The notes under the pieces are model-generated. The model ran no database searches. It was not told the origin of the DNA and was given only the letters and a program-made list of their open reading frames with translations. From assembly GCA_903922605.1 (NCBI GenBank), contig CAIXUG010000080.1, positions 62,001-126,000 of the forward strand: a DNA stretch of 64,000 nucleotides, written 5' to 3'. The number at the start of each line of letters is the position of its first letter. Within the stretch, counting starts at the first letter, position 1. Position numbers and translations under genes: made by a program. Shown here piece after piece: positions 1 through 10,980 of the stretch. The DNA is from an uncultured Verrucomicrobiota bacterium. GTDB taxonomy: Bacteria; Verrucomicrobiota; Verrucomicrobiia; Limisphaerales; UBA9464.

Positions 1-186
1 ATTTGGAAAAATCTTTCGCGCGATGGCACCGGCTTTGTCGTCCAACGGGCCACACAGAAACTCGGCCCAGGCGATGGCGCTGGCATTGCATTGTTCTTGC
101 GCCCGAGCCCAGCCCCGGAATTTCTCATGCGCTGACGAGCCCGCGACCACGGCTTGGATGAGAAAGTTCGTATCGAAGTGAATCAT
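1..186 (-). CDS. PIN-domain toxin (VapC-like), 3' end cut off by the window
   Basis: The minus strand reads from ATG at 186 to the left edge as MIHFDTNFLIQAVVAG, then a helix-rich stretch containing AIAWAEFLCGP. The early Asp (FDTN) and the mid-protein Glu (AEF) match the first two acidic residues of PIN-domain ribonucleases; the remaining acids lie outside the window. The preceding small gene on the same strand ends 14 bp upstream, the usual antitoxin-toxin order. PIN toxins cut RNA and are held inactive by their antitoxin. Only 62 residues are visible, so the family call rests on the N-terminal motif. Confidence 0.75.
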   Translation of the reverse strand, partial: MIHFDTNFLIQAVVAGSSAHEKFRGWARAQEQCNASAIAWAEFLCGPLDDKAGAIARKIFPN

Positions 187-200
187 GTGGCATCCGAACC

Positions 201-476
201 TCAGCGCCTTGCTTCACGAACGGATGCTATCCATTCCGCAGCTGCAACTGAGTCAAGATGGAGATGTTCTTGCAGCGCTTCCAAGGCTGGCAGCGAGGCG
301 ATGGAGTCGTCCGGCACAGGCGACTGGCCTTGGGTGTGCCCCACGACCGGAGGTTGAGACAAAGGAGCCGAAACGAGGATAGTAAGCAGGCCGGACGCCT
401 GCTCAGGCAGGACTTCCGCGCCTTTGGCCGAAACGCGTCCGTGATCAATCTCGACTTCGACAGTCCGATAGCTCAT
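201..476 (-). CDS. Putative antitoxin of the PIN pair
   Basis: A 91-residue protein starting MSYRTVEVEIDHG, placed directly before the PIN gene on the same strand with a 14-bp gap. The start at 476 is chosen because an upstream extension (from 536) adds 20 residues with no domain features. The N-terminal part looks like a short beta-strand segment, and the C-terminal part (LPALEALQEHL...AAEWIASVREARR) is helical and would suit toxin binding. No DNA-binding fold can be named with certainty. The antitoxin role is inferred from size and position. Confidence 0.6.
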   Translation of the reverse strand: MSYRTVEVEIDHGRVSAKGAEVLPEQASGLLTILVSAPLSQPPVVGHTQGQSPVPDDSIASLPALEALQEHLHLDSVAAAEWIASVREARR

Positions 477-565
477 GGCCTTAGATTGCGCTTCGCTCCG
501 ATGACCCGCAAGCAGCGCTTTGGAAACAAGGCCCACCCAGTCTTCTCAACAGCCAGCCAATCCCA

Positions 566-2062
566 TCAATTTCCCAACTGTTCCCGCAGCGCCGTCTTGA
601 GGATCTTGCCGGTCGCATTGCGCGGCAGCGCCGGCAGCACCACCACGCGTTTGGGCAGCTTGTAGTCGGCCAGATGCTCGCGGAGGAAGGCGAGCAGGGC
701 CTTTTCCTCAAATGCGGCACCTTCATCCAGGCTGACAAACGCCACCGGACGTTCGCCGCGACGCTCGCAGGGCTCACCTACGACGGCGGCCTCACGGATA
801 CCCTTAAACCGGTAGATCACCTCCTCGATCTCGCGGGGATACACGTTGATGCCGTTCGGCTTCAGCATGTCCTTTTTGCGGTCGGTGACGGCGTAGTAGC
901 CGTCGCCGAGCCGGCGGTGGCCGATGTCACCGGTACGGAGCCAGCCGTTGACAAGGGTTTCGGCGGTCTTCTCGGGTGCATTCCAATAGCCCCGCATCAC
1001 GTTGCCCCCCCGGACGCAGATTTCGCCGTCCACACCATCGGGCAGGATGTTGCCCGCCTCGTCCTGGATGGAGATTTCCACCCCCGGAATCGCCACCCCG
1101 ATGGTGCCGGCGATCCACGGGCCGGTGACCGGATTGACCGAGACCACCGGGCTGGCCTCGCTCAGACCATAGCCCTCGATCAGCGGAACGTTGGGATGGC
1201 GCGCGTTAAAGGCGCTGAGAATTTCGGCCGGCAGCGGCCCCGCCCCGCTGATACAGAGGCGCAACGGCAGTTCCACGCCGGGCGGCAGCATGGCGAGCAC
1301 GCGGAAGAGCGCGGCCATCGCCGGCAGCACGGACCCCTGATTTTGCAGCATCTCCTGTAGCATCGCCTTGGCGGGATGCACCGACCGGATGAGCACGATG
1401 GACCCGCCGGTCAGCAATGGCGTGAGGATGCACACCGTAAGCATGAAGCTGTGGAACATCGGCAGCAGGAGCACGAACCGGTCGAAATCCACGACGCGCA
1501 GGATTTCCCGCACGCTGTCTACATTGTGCAGCAGGTTCCCGTGGGCGAGCATCGCTCCCTTGGGGCGTCCCGTAGTTCCGCTGGTGTAGATCAGCACCGC
1601 CAGATCTTCTTCCGTTCGGTTCAGACCGGCGGCCGGGAAGGATTCTGAAGTCGCTGGATGCTCCGGCAGTTCCTCGGCCACCAGCAGAAGCAGGCCCGGG
1701 CGGGCCGCACCCAACTCGGCAAAAGCTTCGGTCAGAGCCGTTTCGGAAATCAGCACGTCAATCCCGGCATCCGCAAGCATGTAGCCGACCTCGCCCGGCT
1801 TCAGGAAGTTGTTGATCGGGACCGCCACCGCCCCGGCTCCCAACACCCCGAAGAGCACGGAAACGAATTCCGGCCGGTTCTTGAGCCAGATACCCACGCG
1901 ATCCCCGGGTTGGACCCCGAAGCGACCTGCCAGTTCCCGCGCCAGCCAGGCGGCCGACCGGGCGAAGTGCGCATAGGAAAACTGCGCGTCACCCCAGTAA
2001 AGCGCCGTTTTTTCCGCGTGGGCTGACGCGGAAGCGGCGAAGGCGACGGCAAGATTGTTCAT
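566..2062 (-). CDS. Long-chain fatty acid-CoA ligase (AMP-binding, ANL superfamily)
   Basis: Activates a carboxylic acid, probably a fatty acid, to its acyl-CoA through an acyl-adenylate. The 498-residue protein has the AMP-binding P-loop YTSGTTGRPKG at about residues 159-169, the GYGLSEASP adenine-binding motif, the GWLRTGDIG ATP-binding aspartate, the hinge DRKKDMLKPNG, and the C-terminal PRNATGKILK catalytic lysine. The start at 2062 (MNNLAVAF) is preferred over 2176 because the extra 38 residues lack family similarity. It diverges from the RseP gene across a 139-bp gap. The exact acid substrate cannot be read from the sequence. Confidence 0.9.
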   Translation of the reverse strand: MNNLAVAFAASASAHAEKTALYWGDAQFSYAHFARSAAWLARELAGRFGVQPGDRVGIWLKNRPEFVSVLFGVLGAGAVAVPINNFLKPGEVGYMLADAGIDVLISETALTEAFAELGAARPGLLLLVAEELPEHPATSESFPAAGLNRTEEDLAVLIYTSGTTGRPKGAMLAHGNLLHNVDSVREILRVVDFDRFVLLLPMFHSFMLTVCILTPLLTGGSIVLIRSVHPAKAMLQEMLQNQGSVLPAMAALFRVLAMLPPGVELPLRLCISGAGPLPAEILSAFNARHPNVPLIEGYGLSEASPVVSVNPVTGPWIAGTIGVAIPGVEISIQDEAGNILPDGVDGEICVRGGNVMRGYWNAPEKTAETLVNGWLRTGDIGHRRLGDGYYAVTDRKKDMLKPNGINVYPREIEEVIYRFKGIREAAVVGEPCERRGERPVAFVSLDEGAAFEEKALLAFLREHLADYKLPKRVVVLPALPRNATGKILKTALREQLGN

Positions 2063-2201
2063 GGATGGAGCGGCGCAGTTGAAAACGCCGGCCGTATCCC
2101 CGTCAAGCGGACGCCTTAGGGAAATGCGCGTTTTGAACATTTCTGCACGCAAGTTGCCATACAGCCGGCACGGCACTAGCTTTGCACGCGGTCAATCCGG
2201 C

Positions 2202-3656
2202 ATGAGTCACATTAACGCAATTCTTAAAGTCGTCCTCATTCTGCTTGAGGTCGTTCTGCTGTTTAACTGCATCATCTTTGTGCATGAGCTGGGCCATTTC
2301 CTGGCCGCCCGATGGCGCGGAATGGTGGTGGATCGTTTTAGCATCTGGTTTGGCAAGCCAATCTGGCAGAAGAAGGTGGGAAAGGTGGTGTGGTCGTTGG
2401 GATCAATTCCCTTCGGCGGCTTTGTTTCCCTGCCCCAGATGGCCCCGATGGAATGGATGGAAGGCCGCGTTCTCGATAACGGCGAACCACTCACGCCAGC
2501 GAAGCCAATCGACAAGATCATCGTCGCGCTGGCGGGGCCGGTGTTCAGTTTCGGCTTGGCGTTCGTCTTTGGATGTCTGGTCTGGTTCGTGGGCCGGCCA
2601 GTGAGCGAATCGGAGACCACCACGGTCATCGGCTACGTCGCCAAGGATTCCTCCTCGGCCAAAGCCGGTCTTCGCGTGGGTGACCGCGTCCTTTCGGTGG
2701 ATGGGCACAAGGTTTCCCGCTTCATCGGCATGGGCGATTCTATCAACTGGTGGGTGGCGGCCAGCGAAGGACGCACCCTGAAGATTGAGGTGGAACGCGA
2801 CGGCAAGACGCTGGTTCTGGAACCCGAGCCCACCCGTGATCCGGTCAAAGGCTGGCACCGCGAAAACTTGAGGCAGCTCAAGATCGCCCCCGCCGAAACT
2901 CCCATGGTGGCCAAGGTCACGCCGAACAGTCCGGCTGAACGGGCGGGCCTGAAACCCAGCGACCTGTTGGTTGCCGTAAATGGCATTCCGCTCCTGCATT
3001 CGAACACTCTGTCCGACTACCTGCGGGAACACGGCACCGAGCCGGTTCGCTTGACCGTCCGTCGGGGAACCCAATTGCTGGAAACACAGGTGACAGCGGA
3101 AATCCCGGTGACGGGCGGAGTGGAGCGCTTCCCCATGATCGGGGTGGCCTGGGACCAGACCGGCGTGCTGACGATGTCGTATCCCAGCCCTTGGGAACAG
3201 GTTTCGGGAGTGGTCGGGAACATGTTCAACACGTTCCAGGCGTTGCTGTCCCCGAAGTCAGACATCAAACCGCAGCACCTGTCAGGACCGGTCGGCATCC
3301 TGCGCATCTACTATCTGGTGTTTGAAAACGAGCACGCCTGGCGCATGGCGCTGTGGTTCAGTGTCCTGCTCAACGTGAATCTCGCCCTCCTCAATCTGCT
3401 GCCGATTCCCATGCTGGATGGCGGCCACATTGTGCTGGGCCTGGCCGAGTTTGTCCGCCGCCGTCCTTTGAGCGAGCCGGTGGTCCGGTGGGTTCAGACC
3501 ATCGGGGCAACGGCGGTCCTCGGTTTCATCCTGTACGTGACCACGTTTGACATCGTGGACATGCGCGGTCCCTCCTCTGAGGAAGGCAAATTGCCCAAGG
3601 AGGAGCTGCGCTTCGCCACCCCGGCCCATGGCAACACGCCCGCTCCGGCAAAATAG
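2202..3656 (+). CDS. rseP: Site-2 zinc metalloprotease RseP (M50)
   Basis: An intramembrane protease of 484 residues; family members cut anti-sigma factors within the inner membrane. The zinc motif HELGH lies at about residues 28-32 inside the first membrane segment, and the second active-site motif, LDGGH, near residue 404 (NLLPIPMLDGGH). Two PDZ-like regions lie between them (AKAGLRVGDRVLSVDG and AERAGLKPSDLLVAVNG). The start MSHINAIL at 2202 places the HELGH segment near the N terminus as in the family; a longer frame from 2055 would overlap the divergent ligase start. ispG follows 59 bp downstream. Confidence 0.93.
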   Translation: MSHINAILKVVLILLEVVLLFNCIIFVHELGHFLAARWRGMVVDRFSIWFGKPIWQKKVGKVVWSLGSIPFGGFVSLPQMAPMEWMEGRVLDNGEPLTPAKPIDKIIVALAGPVFSFGLAFVFGCLVWFVGRPVSESETTTVIGYVAKDSSSAKAGLRVGDRVLSVDGHKVSRFIGMGDSINWWVAASEGRTLKIEVERDGKTLVLEPEPTRDPVKGWHRENLRQLKIAPAETPMVAKVTPNSPAERAGLKPSDLLVAVNGIPLLHSNTLSDYLREHGTEPVRLTVRRGTQLLETQVTAEIPVTGGVERFPMIGVAWDQTGVLTMSYPSPWEQVSGVVGNMFNTFQALLSPKSDIKPQHLSGPVGILRIYYLVFENEHAWRMALWFSVLLNVNLALLNLLPIPMLDGGHIVLGLAEFVRRRPLSEPVVRWVQTIGATAVLGFILYVTTFDIVDMRGPSSEEGKLPKEELRFATPAHGNTPAPAK

Positions 3657-3715
3657 CTGCGCGTCAACATCGTTGACGCTTCGCCCCGCCTTGGTCTTTA
3701 GAATGGGCTGACGAG

Positions 3716-5506
<1,791 letters not shown>

Positions 5507-5534
5507 GGTTGGCCTGATGGAGCGCTGCGCCCTT

Positions 5535-5724
5535 CGTCCCGAAGGGACAACCGGAAATTAGCCAGACATGAAATGTCTGGTTGGCAGGCATACTCACTCC
5601 GTCCTGAAAGGACGAAGGAATGCTTCGGCATGCCATCCTTCCAACGTCCCTTCAGGACGGACTTCTCTGTGCCGTTTGCCAGACACCGGGTGTCTGGCTA
5701 ATTTCCGGTTGTCCCTTCGGGACG
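5535..5724. repeat. Large inverted repeat, 34-bp perfect arms, with nested hairpins
   Basis: Positions 5535-5568 are the exact reverse complement of 5691-5724; the arm begins CGTCCCGAAGGGACAACC. Each arm carries its own small hairpin (CGTCCC/GGGACG; CCAGACA...TGTCTGG at 5562-5580), and the 122-bp centre holds another pair built on GTCCTGAAAGGAC and GTCCCTTCAGGAC. It fills the gap between convergent ispG and the esterase gene. No coding region with family features exists here. It looks like a REP/BIME-type dispersed element and could also act as a bidirectional terminator. Confidence 0.85.
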
Positions 5725-5798
5725 AGTTACTGAGCAGCACCCGCCGTCCGCAATCACGGTTCACTGCCCACCGACCGCTGCTCACTGCTCTTCGGCCC

Positions 5799-6572
5799 TC
5801 AGCGGCTGTGTTTCAGCAGCCAGTCATAAAGCGTCGGCTCGTTGTAGGCATGGGTCCACGAGTCGTGGCCGTCCTCGGGATAGACCGTGAGCTGGATGTC
5901 GGTGACGCCGGCCTTCTTGAAGGCGTCCACCATGCGCTCACTCTCGGAGAGGGCCACGACGTTGTCCTTCCCGCCATGGAACGCCCAGACCCCAAGCGTC
6001 TTCAGCGCCTCGCGCTGCGTGGGTAACAGGGTGCGGATGCGTTCGCCACCGCCGCAGACGGGCGCGACGGCTGCAAAGCGCTCGGGGTACTTCGAGGCGA
6101 GGCTCCACGTGCCGTAGCCGCCCATGCTCAGGCCGGTGACGTAGATGTGATGCTCGTCCACCCGGAGCTGTGCCTGGAGTGTATCCACGAGACTGAGCAG
6201 CGTGTCATCGTCCCAGACCTGGCCTTCCGGGCATTGCGGAGAGGCAAGGATGAAGGGGAATTCGCGACCGGCTGCCACCAGCTTGGGTGGACCGTGCTTG
6301 GCCACGATGGCAAGGTTGGTGCCCCGCTCACCGGAGCCATGGAGAAAGAGAACCAGGGGAAACTTCTTCGTGGTATCGGTGGCGTAATCCTTCGGCACGT
6401 ACAGCAGAAATTCCAGGTGGTTGGTCTTGGTGACCGCCGCCGAAAAGCTTTGGGAGGTCTGGGCACCGGGACTGGGCGTGATCGCGGACGAACCAGGGCC
6501 GGAGGTGGCACAACCGGCCAGCAAGGCGACGGTGGCCAAGAGAACAGCAAGGGATTTCACGCGGGTGATCAT
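5799..6572 (-). CDS. Lipoprotein alpha/beta-hydrolase (prolyl oligopeptidase-like esterase)
   Basis: A 257-residue secreted serine hydrolase of the phospholipase/carboxylesterase type. A lipoprotein signal ends at LLAGC, with the lipidated Cys near residue 21. The nucleophile elbow is GLSMGG (Ser about residue 147), the acid is in FHGGKDNVV (about 203) and the histidine is in YPEDGHDSW (about 238). ATG at 6572 is chosen over a GTG at 6584 because it gives a compact signal peptide. The gene sits 45 bp after the kdsD-like gene on the same strand. The substrate is unknown; secreted versions often de-esterify polysaccharides. Confidence 0.85.
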   Translation of the reverse strand: MITRVKSLAVLLATVALLAGCATSGPGSSAITPSPGAQTSQSFSAAVTKTNHLEFLLYVPKDYATDTTKKFPLVLFLHGSGERGTNLAIVAKHGPPKLVAAGREFPFILASPQCPEGQVWDDDTLLSLVDTLQAQLRVDEHHIYVTGLSMGGYGTWSLASKYPERFAAVAPVCGGGERIRTLLPTQREALKTLGVWAFHGGKDNVVALSESERMVDAFKKAGVTDIQLTVYPEDGHDSWTHAYNEPTLYDWLLKHSR

Positions 6573-6617
6573 GGACGTGAACACCGGACCGAGCCAAGGA
6601 GAGAAACGTGGCCCGGA

Positions 6618-7589
6618 CTACATCAGTTTGAGCTTCGGCAGGTCCTGCGAATCCACCAGGCCGACCGGCTCACGCTTCGCGTTCACGACGATGAGGTCGT
6701 CGATGTTGCGCTCGTTGAAGATGCGGAGGGCCTCGACCGCCAGCGCCTCGTCGCGGATGCAGATCGGCTTCGGGGTCATCACATCTTTCAGCCGCCGCGT
6801 GAGAATGAGATCATCGTTCGCCATGTGCCGGCGCAGGTCGCCGTCGGTGAAGACGCCGGCCAGCTTGCCCCGGGCATCCACGACGCTCACCGAGCCCGAT
6901 TTTGCCCGGGTCATCACCAACAGAGCCTCCTTCACGGTGAGCGTCTGCGCGGCCAGTGCGTTGCGCTCGTCCCGCCGCATGATGTCCCCAACCTTCACCA
7001 GCATCGCCCGGCCGATGGCCCCGCTGGGATGGCGCTTGGCATAGTCCCTCATCTTGAAGCCGCGTGCATCCATCACGGCCATGGCGAGTGCGTCACCCAT
7101 GACCAACGTGGCGGTCGTGCTCGAAGTGGGGGCGAGGTTGAAGGGGCAGGCTTCCTTCGGCACCCGGCAGTTCAGGATGACATCAGCATGCTTGGCCAGG
7201 GTGGACTTCGGCGAGCCGGTCAGGACGATGATCTGGACGCTGAACCGCTTGAGCGCCGGCAGCAGATGGATCAGCTCGTCCGATTCGCCCGAATAGCTCA
7301 GAGCCAGCACCAAATCCCCCTCGTTGACGATGCCGATGTCGCCGTGCAGGGCGTCCACCGAATTGAGCACCACAGCGGTGGTCCCGGTGCTTGAAAGGGT
7401 CGCCGCGATCTTGCGGCCGATGTTGCCGGACTTCCCGATGCCGGCGACGACCAGCTTGTTGCGGCGGGCCAGCGTTTCGACCACGAGTTCGACCGCGCTC
7501 CCAAACGAGGCGTCGAGGCCGGCGCGCACGGCTTTCAGCGCGGCCAGCTCGATGGCGAAGACTTCACGGGCGCGGGTGAGGTGCGACAT
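6618..7589 (-). CDS. kdsD: Arabinose-5-phosphate isomerase, SIS plus two CBS domains
   Basis: Converts ribulose 5-phosphate to arabinose 5-phosphate, the first step of Kdo synthesis for lipopolysaccharide. The 323-residue protein has an N-terminal SIS sugar-isomerase domain (GIGKSGNIGRKIAATLSSTG and LALSYSGESDE, with the conserved HGDIG) and a C-terminal pair of CBS domains (from about residue 200, ending FNERNIDDLIVVNAKREPVG). The length matches KdsD/KpsF. ATG at 7589 (MSHLTRA) is preferred; another ATG lies 18 bp upstream. It lies between lysC and the esterase on the same strand. Confidence 0.92.
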   Translation of the reverse strand: MSHLTRAREVFAIELAALKAVRAGLDASFGSAVELVVETLARRNKLVVAGIGKSGNIGRKIAATLSSTGTTAVVLNSVDALHGDIGIVNEGDLVLALSYSGESDELIHLLPALKRFSVQIIVLTGSPKSTLAKHADVILNCRVPKEACPFNLAPTSSTTATLVMGDALAMAVMDARGFKMRDYAKRHPSGAIGRAMLVKVGDIMRRDERNALAAQTLTVKEALLVMTRAKSGSVSVVDARGKLAGVFTDGDLRRHMANDDLILTRRLKDVMTPKPICIRDEALAVEALRIFNERNIDDLIVVNAKREPVGLVDSQDLPKLKLM

Positions 7590-7654
7590 GCGTGACGAAT
7601 GCCGCATGCCGGCCCCCGAATGAAGCCCTAAATGCAGGCGGAGCGAGGCGTGAA

Positions 7655-8872
7655 CTACTCGATGAAGGCCTCGTGCAGCGCCTTCATGGCCTGCTCGCCC
7701 TGGGCGAGCGCGATCACGACGCTGATCTTGATCTCGCTGGTGGAGATCATGCCGATGTTCACCCCCTCGTGGGCGAGCACGTCGAACATCTTGGCGGCAA
7801 CGCCGCTGTGGCTGCGCATGCCGACGCCGACGATGGACAGCTTGCCGATCTGCTCGTCGGCCACCGATTCCTTGAAGCCGACCTCGGCCTTCAACCCCTC
7901 GATCACGGTGCTGGCCTTGAGCAGGTCGGGCTTGTCCACGGTGAAGCTCAGGTCGGTGGCGCGGACGCCGCCGTCGTGGCTCACGTTCTGGACGATCATG
8001 TCCACATTGATCGCCGCATCGCTGAGGGCGCGGAAGATGCGGGCGGCGCGGCCCGGCTGGTCAGGCACGCTGAAGAGGGTGATCTTCGCCTGGTTCTTGT
8101 CGAGGGACACGCCGCGGACGACGACGTCCTCCATGCTGTTCGTTTCTTCTTTCACGATGGTGCCGGGATTGTCGTTAAGGCTGGAACGGACTTCGAAGAT
8201 GACGTTGAACTTCTTGGCAAACTCCACCGAGCGGAGCTGCATCACCTTGGCGCCGCTGCCCGCGAGCTCGAGCATCTCGTCGTAGGCAATCTCGGAAAGC
8301 TTCTTTGCCCCGGGAACGAGGCGCGGGTCGGCGGTATAGACGCCATCCACGTCCGTGTAAATCTGGCAGAGGTCGGCCTTGAGCGCCGCCGCGAGGGCGA
8401 TCGCGGTCAGATCGCTGCCGCCCCGGCCCAGGGTGGTGATCTGCCCCTCGGAGGTCTGCCCTTGGAAACCCGCGACGATGACGACGTTGCCGGCATCCAG
8501 CAGGCTGTGGACCTGCTTGGGCGTGATGTTGCGGATCTTGGCCTTCGTATGGACGCCATCGGTAACGATGCCCGCCTGCGCGCCGGTCAGCGAAACCGCC
8601 TGCAGCCCGAGGGCATGCAACGCGATCGCCGCGAGCGCAATGGTCTGCTGCTCGCCGGTGGCCAGCAGCATGTCCATCTCCCGTTCGCTGGGCAGCGCGG
8701 TGATGTCTTTGGCCAGCTTGATGAGGCCGTCGGTCACGCCGCTCATGGCCGATACGACGACCACGACCTGGTCGCCTTGGGCGCGATATTTCGCGACCCG
8801 ACGGGCCACATTCTTGATGCGTTCCGGGTTGGCCACCGAGGTGCCCCCGAACTTTTGGACGATTAGCGCCAT
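7655..8872 (-). CDS. lysC: Aspartate kinase
   Basis: Phosphorylates aspartate, the first step to lysine, threonine, methionine and diaminopimelate. The 405-residue protein begins MALIVQKFGGTSVANPERI with the classic KFGGTS motif, contains the catalytic GRGGSDLTA segment and ends with two ACT domains (about residues 265-400), the usual allosteric site for lysine or threonine. This monofunctional length is standard. It is the first gene of a minus-strand group with kdsD and the esterase, and diverges from the Kef-type antiporter across a 351-bp gap. Confidence 0.95.
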   Translation of the reverse strand: MALIVQKFGGTSVANPERIKNVARRVAKYRAQGDQVVVVVSAMSGVTDGLIKLAKDITALPSEREMDMLLATGEQQTIALAAIALHALGLQAVSLTGAQAGIVTDGVHTKAKIRNITPKQVHSLLDAGNVVIVAGFQGQTSEGQITTLGRGGSDLTAIALAAALKADLCQIYTDVDGVYTADPRLVPGAKKLSEIAYDEMLELAGSGAKVMQLRSVEFAKKFNVIFEVRSSLNDNPGTIVKEETNSMEDVVVRGVSLDKNQAKITLFSVPDQPGRAARIFRALSDAAINVDMIVQNVSHDGGVRATDLSFTVDKPDLLKASTVIEGLKAEVGFKESVADEQIGKLSIVGVGMRSHSGVAAKMFDVLAHEGVNIGMISTSEIKISVVIALAQGEQAMKALHEAFIE

Positions 8873-9010
8873 TTCTTGAAGGGGGGTGTTAATGGCTTAA
8901 GTGGGGACGTCGAACAACAAAAAATCGGAAGTGAAGAGGTCGGGGTGGCATCTTTCATCGCGGCCAAGCTGGAGGTGAGCGGTTGCCGGCGGATGGAGGG
9001 AATGCGGCTC

Positions 9011-9078
9011 GGGCGAGCGTCCCCGCGAGCCGGGCGGCCTGAGGATTGGGGTGGCCCAGCTCGCGTGGACACTCGCCC
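9011..9078. repeat. Imperfect inverted repeat in the lysC/antiporter gap
   Basis: The left arm 9011-9030 reads GGGCGAGCGTCCCCGCGAGC, and the right arm 9059-9078 is its reverse complement at 18 of 20 positions. The 28-bp spacer is GC-rich. The element lies inside the 351-bp gap 8873-9223 between two divergent genes. Apart from it the gap shows no convincing reading frame; the promoters of both genes must lie here but I cannot assign -35/-10 boxes. It resembles a dispersed palindromic element rather than an operator because of its size. Confidence 0.65.
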
Positions 9079-9223
9079 CACCGTGCCCCGGATAGATGCG
9101 GGTTCCGGAGCAAACCAACCCCATTCACGACGAAAAGATGCTCCACGGCCGGGCCGAAAGAAAAGGTTGGCGCTGGCATCGCCCTTTCCCATCTTGATCT
9201 TCGACAGGTCGTTACGCACCACC

Positions 9224-10963
9224 ATGCACGAATTCATCCGCGACATCGCCCTCTGCATCGGGACCGCCTGGTTGCTGGGAGTGGTGGCGCACTGGCTGCG
9301 GCAGCCGCCCCTGCTGGCCTATCTGGTCGGCGGTTTTGTGCTGGGGCCCTCCTGCCTGCGCTGGGTTCTCGACGCCGAGACTATCGGCACGATCTCGGAA
9401 CTGGGCCTCATTTTCCTGCTCTTCATGATCGGGCTGGAAATCGACCTGAAGAAGATCATCGCCGCCGGCCGCTCCATCACCGTCACCGCGTTCGTGCAGA
9501 TCGGCGGCGGCAGCCTGCTCGGGGTGGGAATCTTTTTCCTGTGCGGCTTCGGTCTGGGCGGAGACAAGGGCTGGGATGCGCTCTATCTCGCCGTCGCGGC
9601 GGCGCTGAGCAGCACGGTCATCATCGTCAAGGTGCTGCATGACCAGCACGAACTCGACACGCTCGCCGGCCGCGTGACCCTCGGTGTGCTGGTGCTCCAG
9701 GATCTCTTCGCGATCCTGTTCCTGGCCATTCAGCCCAGCCTCGATCAATTGCAGGTATCCGTGCTCCTGCTTTCGCTGGTGCGCGTGGCAGCCCTCGTCC
9801 TCACAACGCTGGCGGTCAGCCGCTATGTGTTGCCGCCGCTGTTTCGCCGGGTGGCACGGCTGCCGGAACTGGTGCTGGTCGGGGCGCTGGCCTGGTGCTT
9901 CCTGGTCGGAGAACTGGCCGAATGGCTGCATCTCTCACGTGAAATGGGCGCGCTCGTGGCGGGTGTGGCCTTGTCCACCTTTCCCTATGCGCTGGATGTG
10001 ACCGCCAAGGTCACGAGCCTGCGCGACTTCTTCGTCACACTCTTCTTCGTCAGTCTCGGGCTGAAGATTCCTTTGCCCACCTGGAGTGTGGTCGCGCTGG
10101 CGTTCAGCTTTGCGGTTTTCACCGTTGTCAGCCGCTTTGCCACCACGTTCACCCCGCTGTACCGGATGAATTCGGGCCTGCGCCTGAGCCTCTTGCCGGC
10201 GATCTATCTCGCCCAGGTTTCCGAATTCTCCCTCGTGGTGCTCGAGCTGGGCGTGAAATCGAAGCACGTCTCGGAACGCACCGCGGCCGCCGTGCCGCTG
10301 GCGTTTGTGGGGCTGGCGGTCCTCTCGACCTTCGGGATGACCCGCTCCGATTCGCTCGTGCGGCAGCTCATCCCCTGGCTGAAGCAGCGCGGGTTGCGCG
10401 ATCTGGATGACGGCGCCACCCAGGTCATCAAGCGGCGCGAAATCGCCGAGGATTCCCATGCCGCCGCCAAGATTGTGCTGCTGGGATTCTTCCGCACCGC
10501 CAGCTCGTTGCTCGACGAACTCACCCGTCATGCGCCCGATCTGCTGGCCGAGGTGGCGGTCGTGGATTTCAACCCGGTGGTCCAAGCCGAGCTGCGCCAG
10601 CGCGGCGTAAAGGCGATCTATGGCGACATCAGCCAGCGCGACACCCTGGCCCACGCCGGCATCAGCCACGCGGAAGTCATCGTCTGCACGGTGTCCGACA
10701 GCATGCTCAAGGGCACGAGCAACGAGAAACTGGTCCGCCAGCTGCGCGAACTGAACCCCAAGGCCCGCATCATCGCCCCCGCCGAGCTGTTGGCCGAAGT
10801 GCCCCTGCTCCGCGCCGCAGGAGCCGACTACGTGAGTCTCGCCCGTTTGAACGTGGCCGCCGACCTGTTCGAGGCCATCCGCGCCGCCGAGGAAGGCCTG
10901 CTGGCCAACAAGCAGGGTGAGCTCGAAGCACAACTGCGGGAACGGCAGGAAGTCCTGCCCTGA
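9224..10963 (+). CDS. Kef-type cation/proton antiporter with TrkA-N domain (CPA2)
   Basis: A 579-residue inner-membrane protein. Residues 1-385 form about 12 hydrophobic segments typical of the CPA2 exchangers (YLVGGFVLGPS, FLLFMIGLEIDL, LGVLVLQDLFAI, FFVSLGLKIP). From about residue 415 comes a cytoplasmic NAD-binding RCK/TrkA-N domain (KIVLLGFFRTASSLLDEL, AIYGDISQRDTL). The start MHEFIRDIALC at 9224 is chosen because the open frame upstream is low-complexity and overlaps the intergenic repeat. It probably exchanges K+ or Na+ for protons; the ion cannot be decided from sequence. A phosphatase gene follows 17 bp later. Confidence 0.9.
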   Translation: MHEFIRDIALCIGTAWLLGVVAHWLRQPPLLAYLVGGFVLGPSCLRWVLDAETIGTISELGLIFLLFMIGLEIDLKKIIAAGRSITVTAFVQIGGGSLLGVGIFFLCGFGLGGDKGWDALYLAVAAALSSTVIIVKVLHDQHELDTLAGRVTLGVLVLQDLFAILFLAIQPSLDQLQVSVLLLSLVRVAALVLTTLAVSRYVLPPLFRRVARLPELVLVGALAWCFLVGELAEWLHLSREMGALVAGVALSTFPYALDVTAKVTSLRDFFVTLFFVSLGLKIPLPTWSVVALAFSFAVFTVVSRFATTFTPLYRMNSGLRLSLLPAIYLAQVSEFSLVVLELGVKSKHVSERTAAAVPLAFVGLAVLSTFGMTRSDSLVRQLIPWLKQRGLRDLDDGATQVIKRREIAEDSHAAAKIVLLGFFRTASSLLDELTRHAPDLLAEVAVVDFNPVVQAELRQRGVKAIYGDISQRDTLAHAGISHAEVIVCTVSDSMLKGTSNEKLVRQLRELNPKARIIAPAELLAEVPLLRAAGADYVSLARLNVAADLFEAIRAAEEGLLANKQGELEAQLRERQEVLP

Positions 10964-10980
10964 CCTGTGCCAAATTTCTC

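Noticed and set aside
5568..5785. Open frames in the gap after ispG
   Set aside because: They are made entirely of the 34-bp inverted repeat and its inner hairpins; no protein features.
9224..9300. Long open frame from 8876 extending the antiporter upstream
   Set aside because: The first 116 codons are low-complexity and cross the intergenic inverted repeat; the family starts at MHEFIRD.
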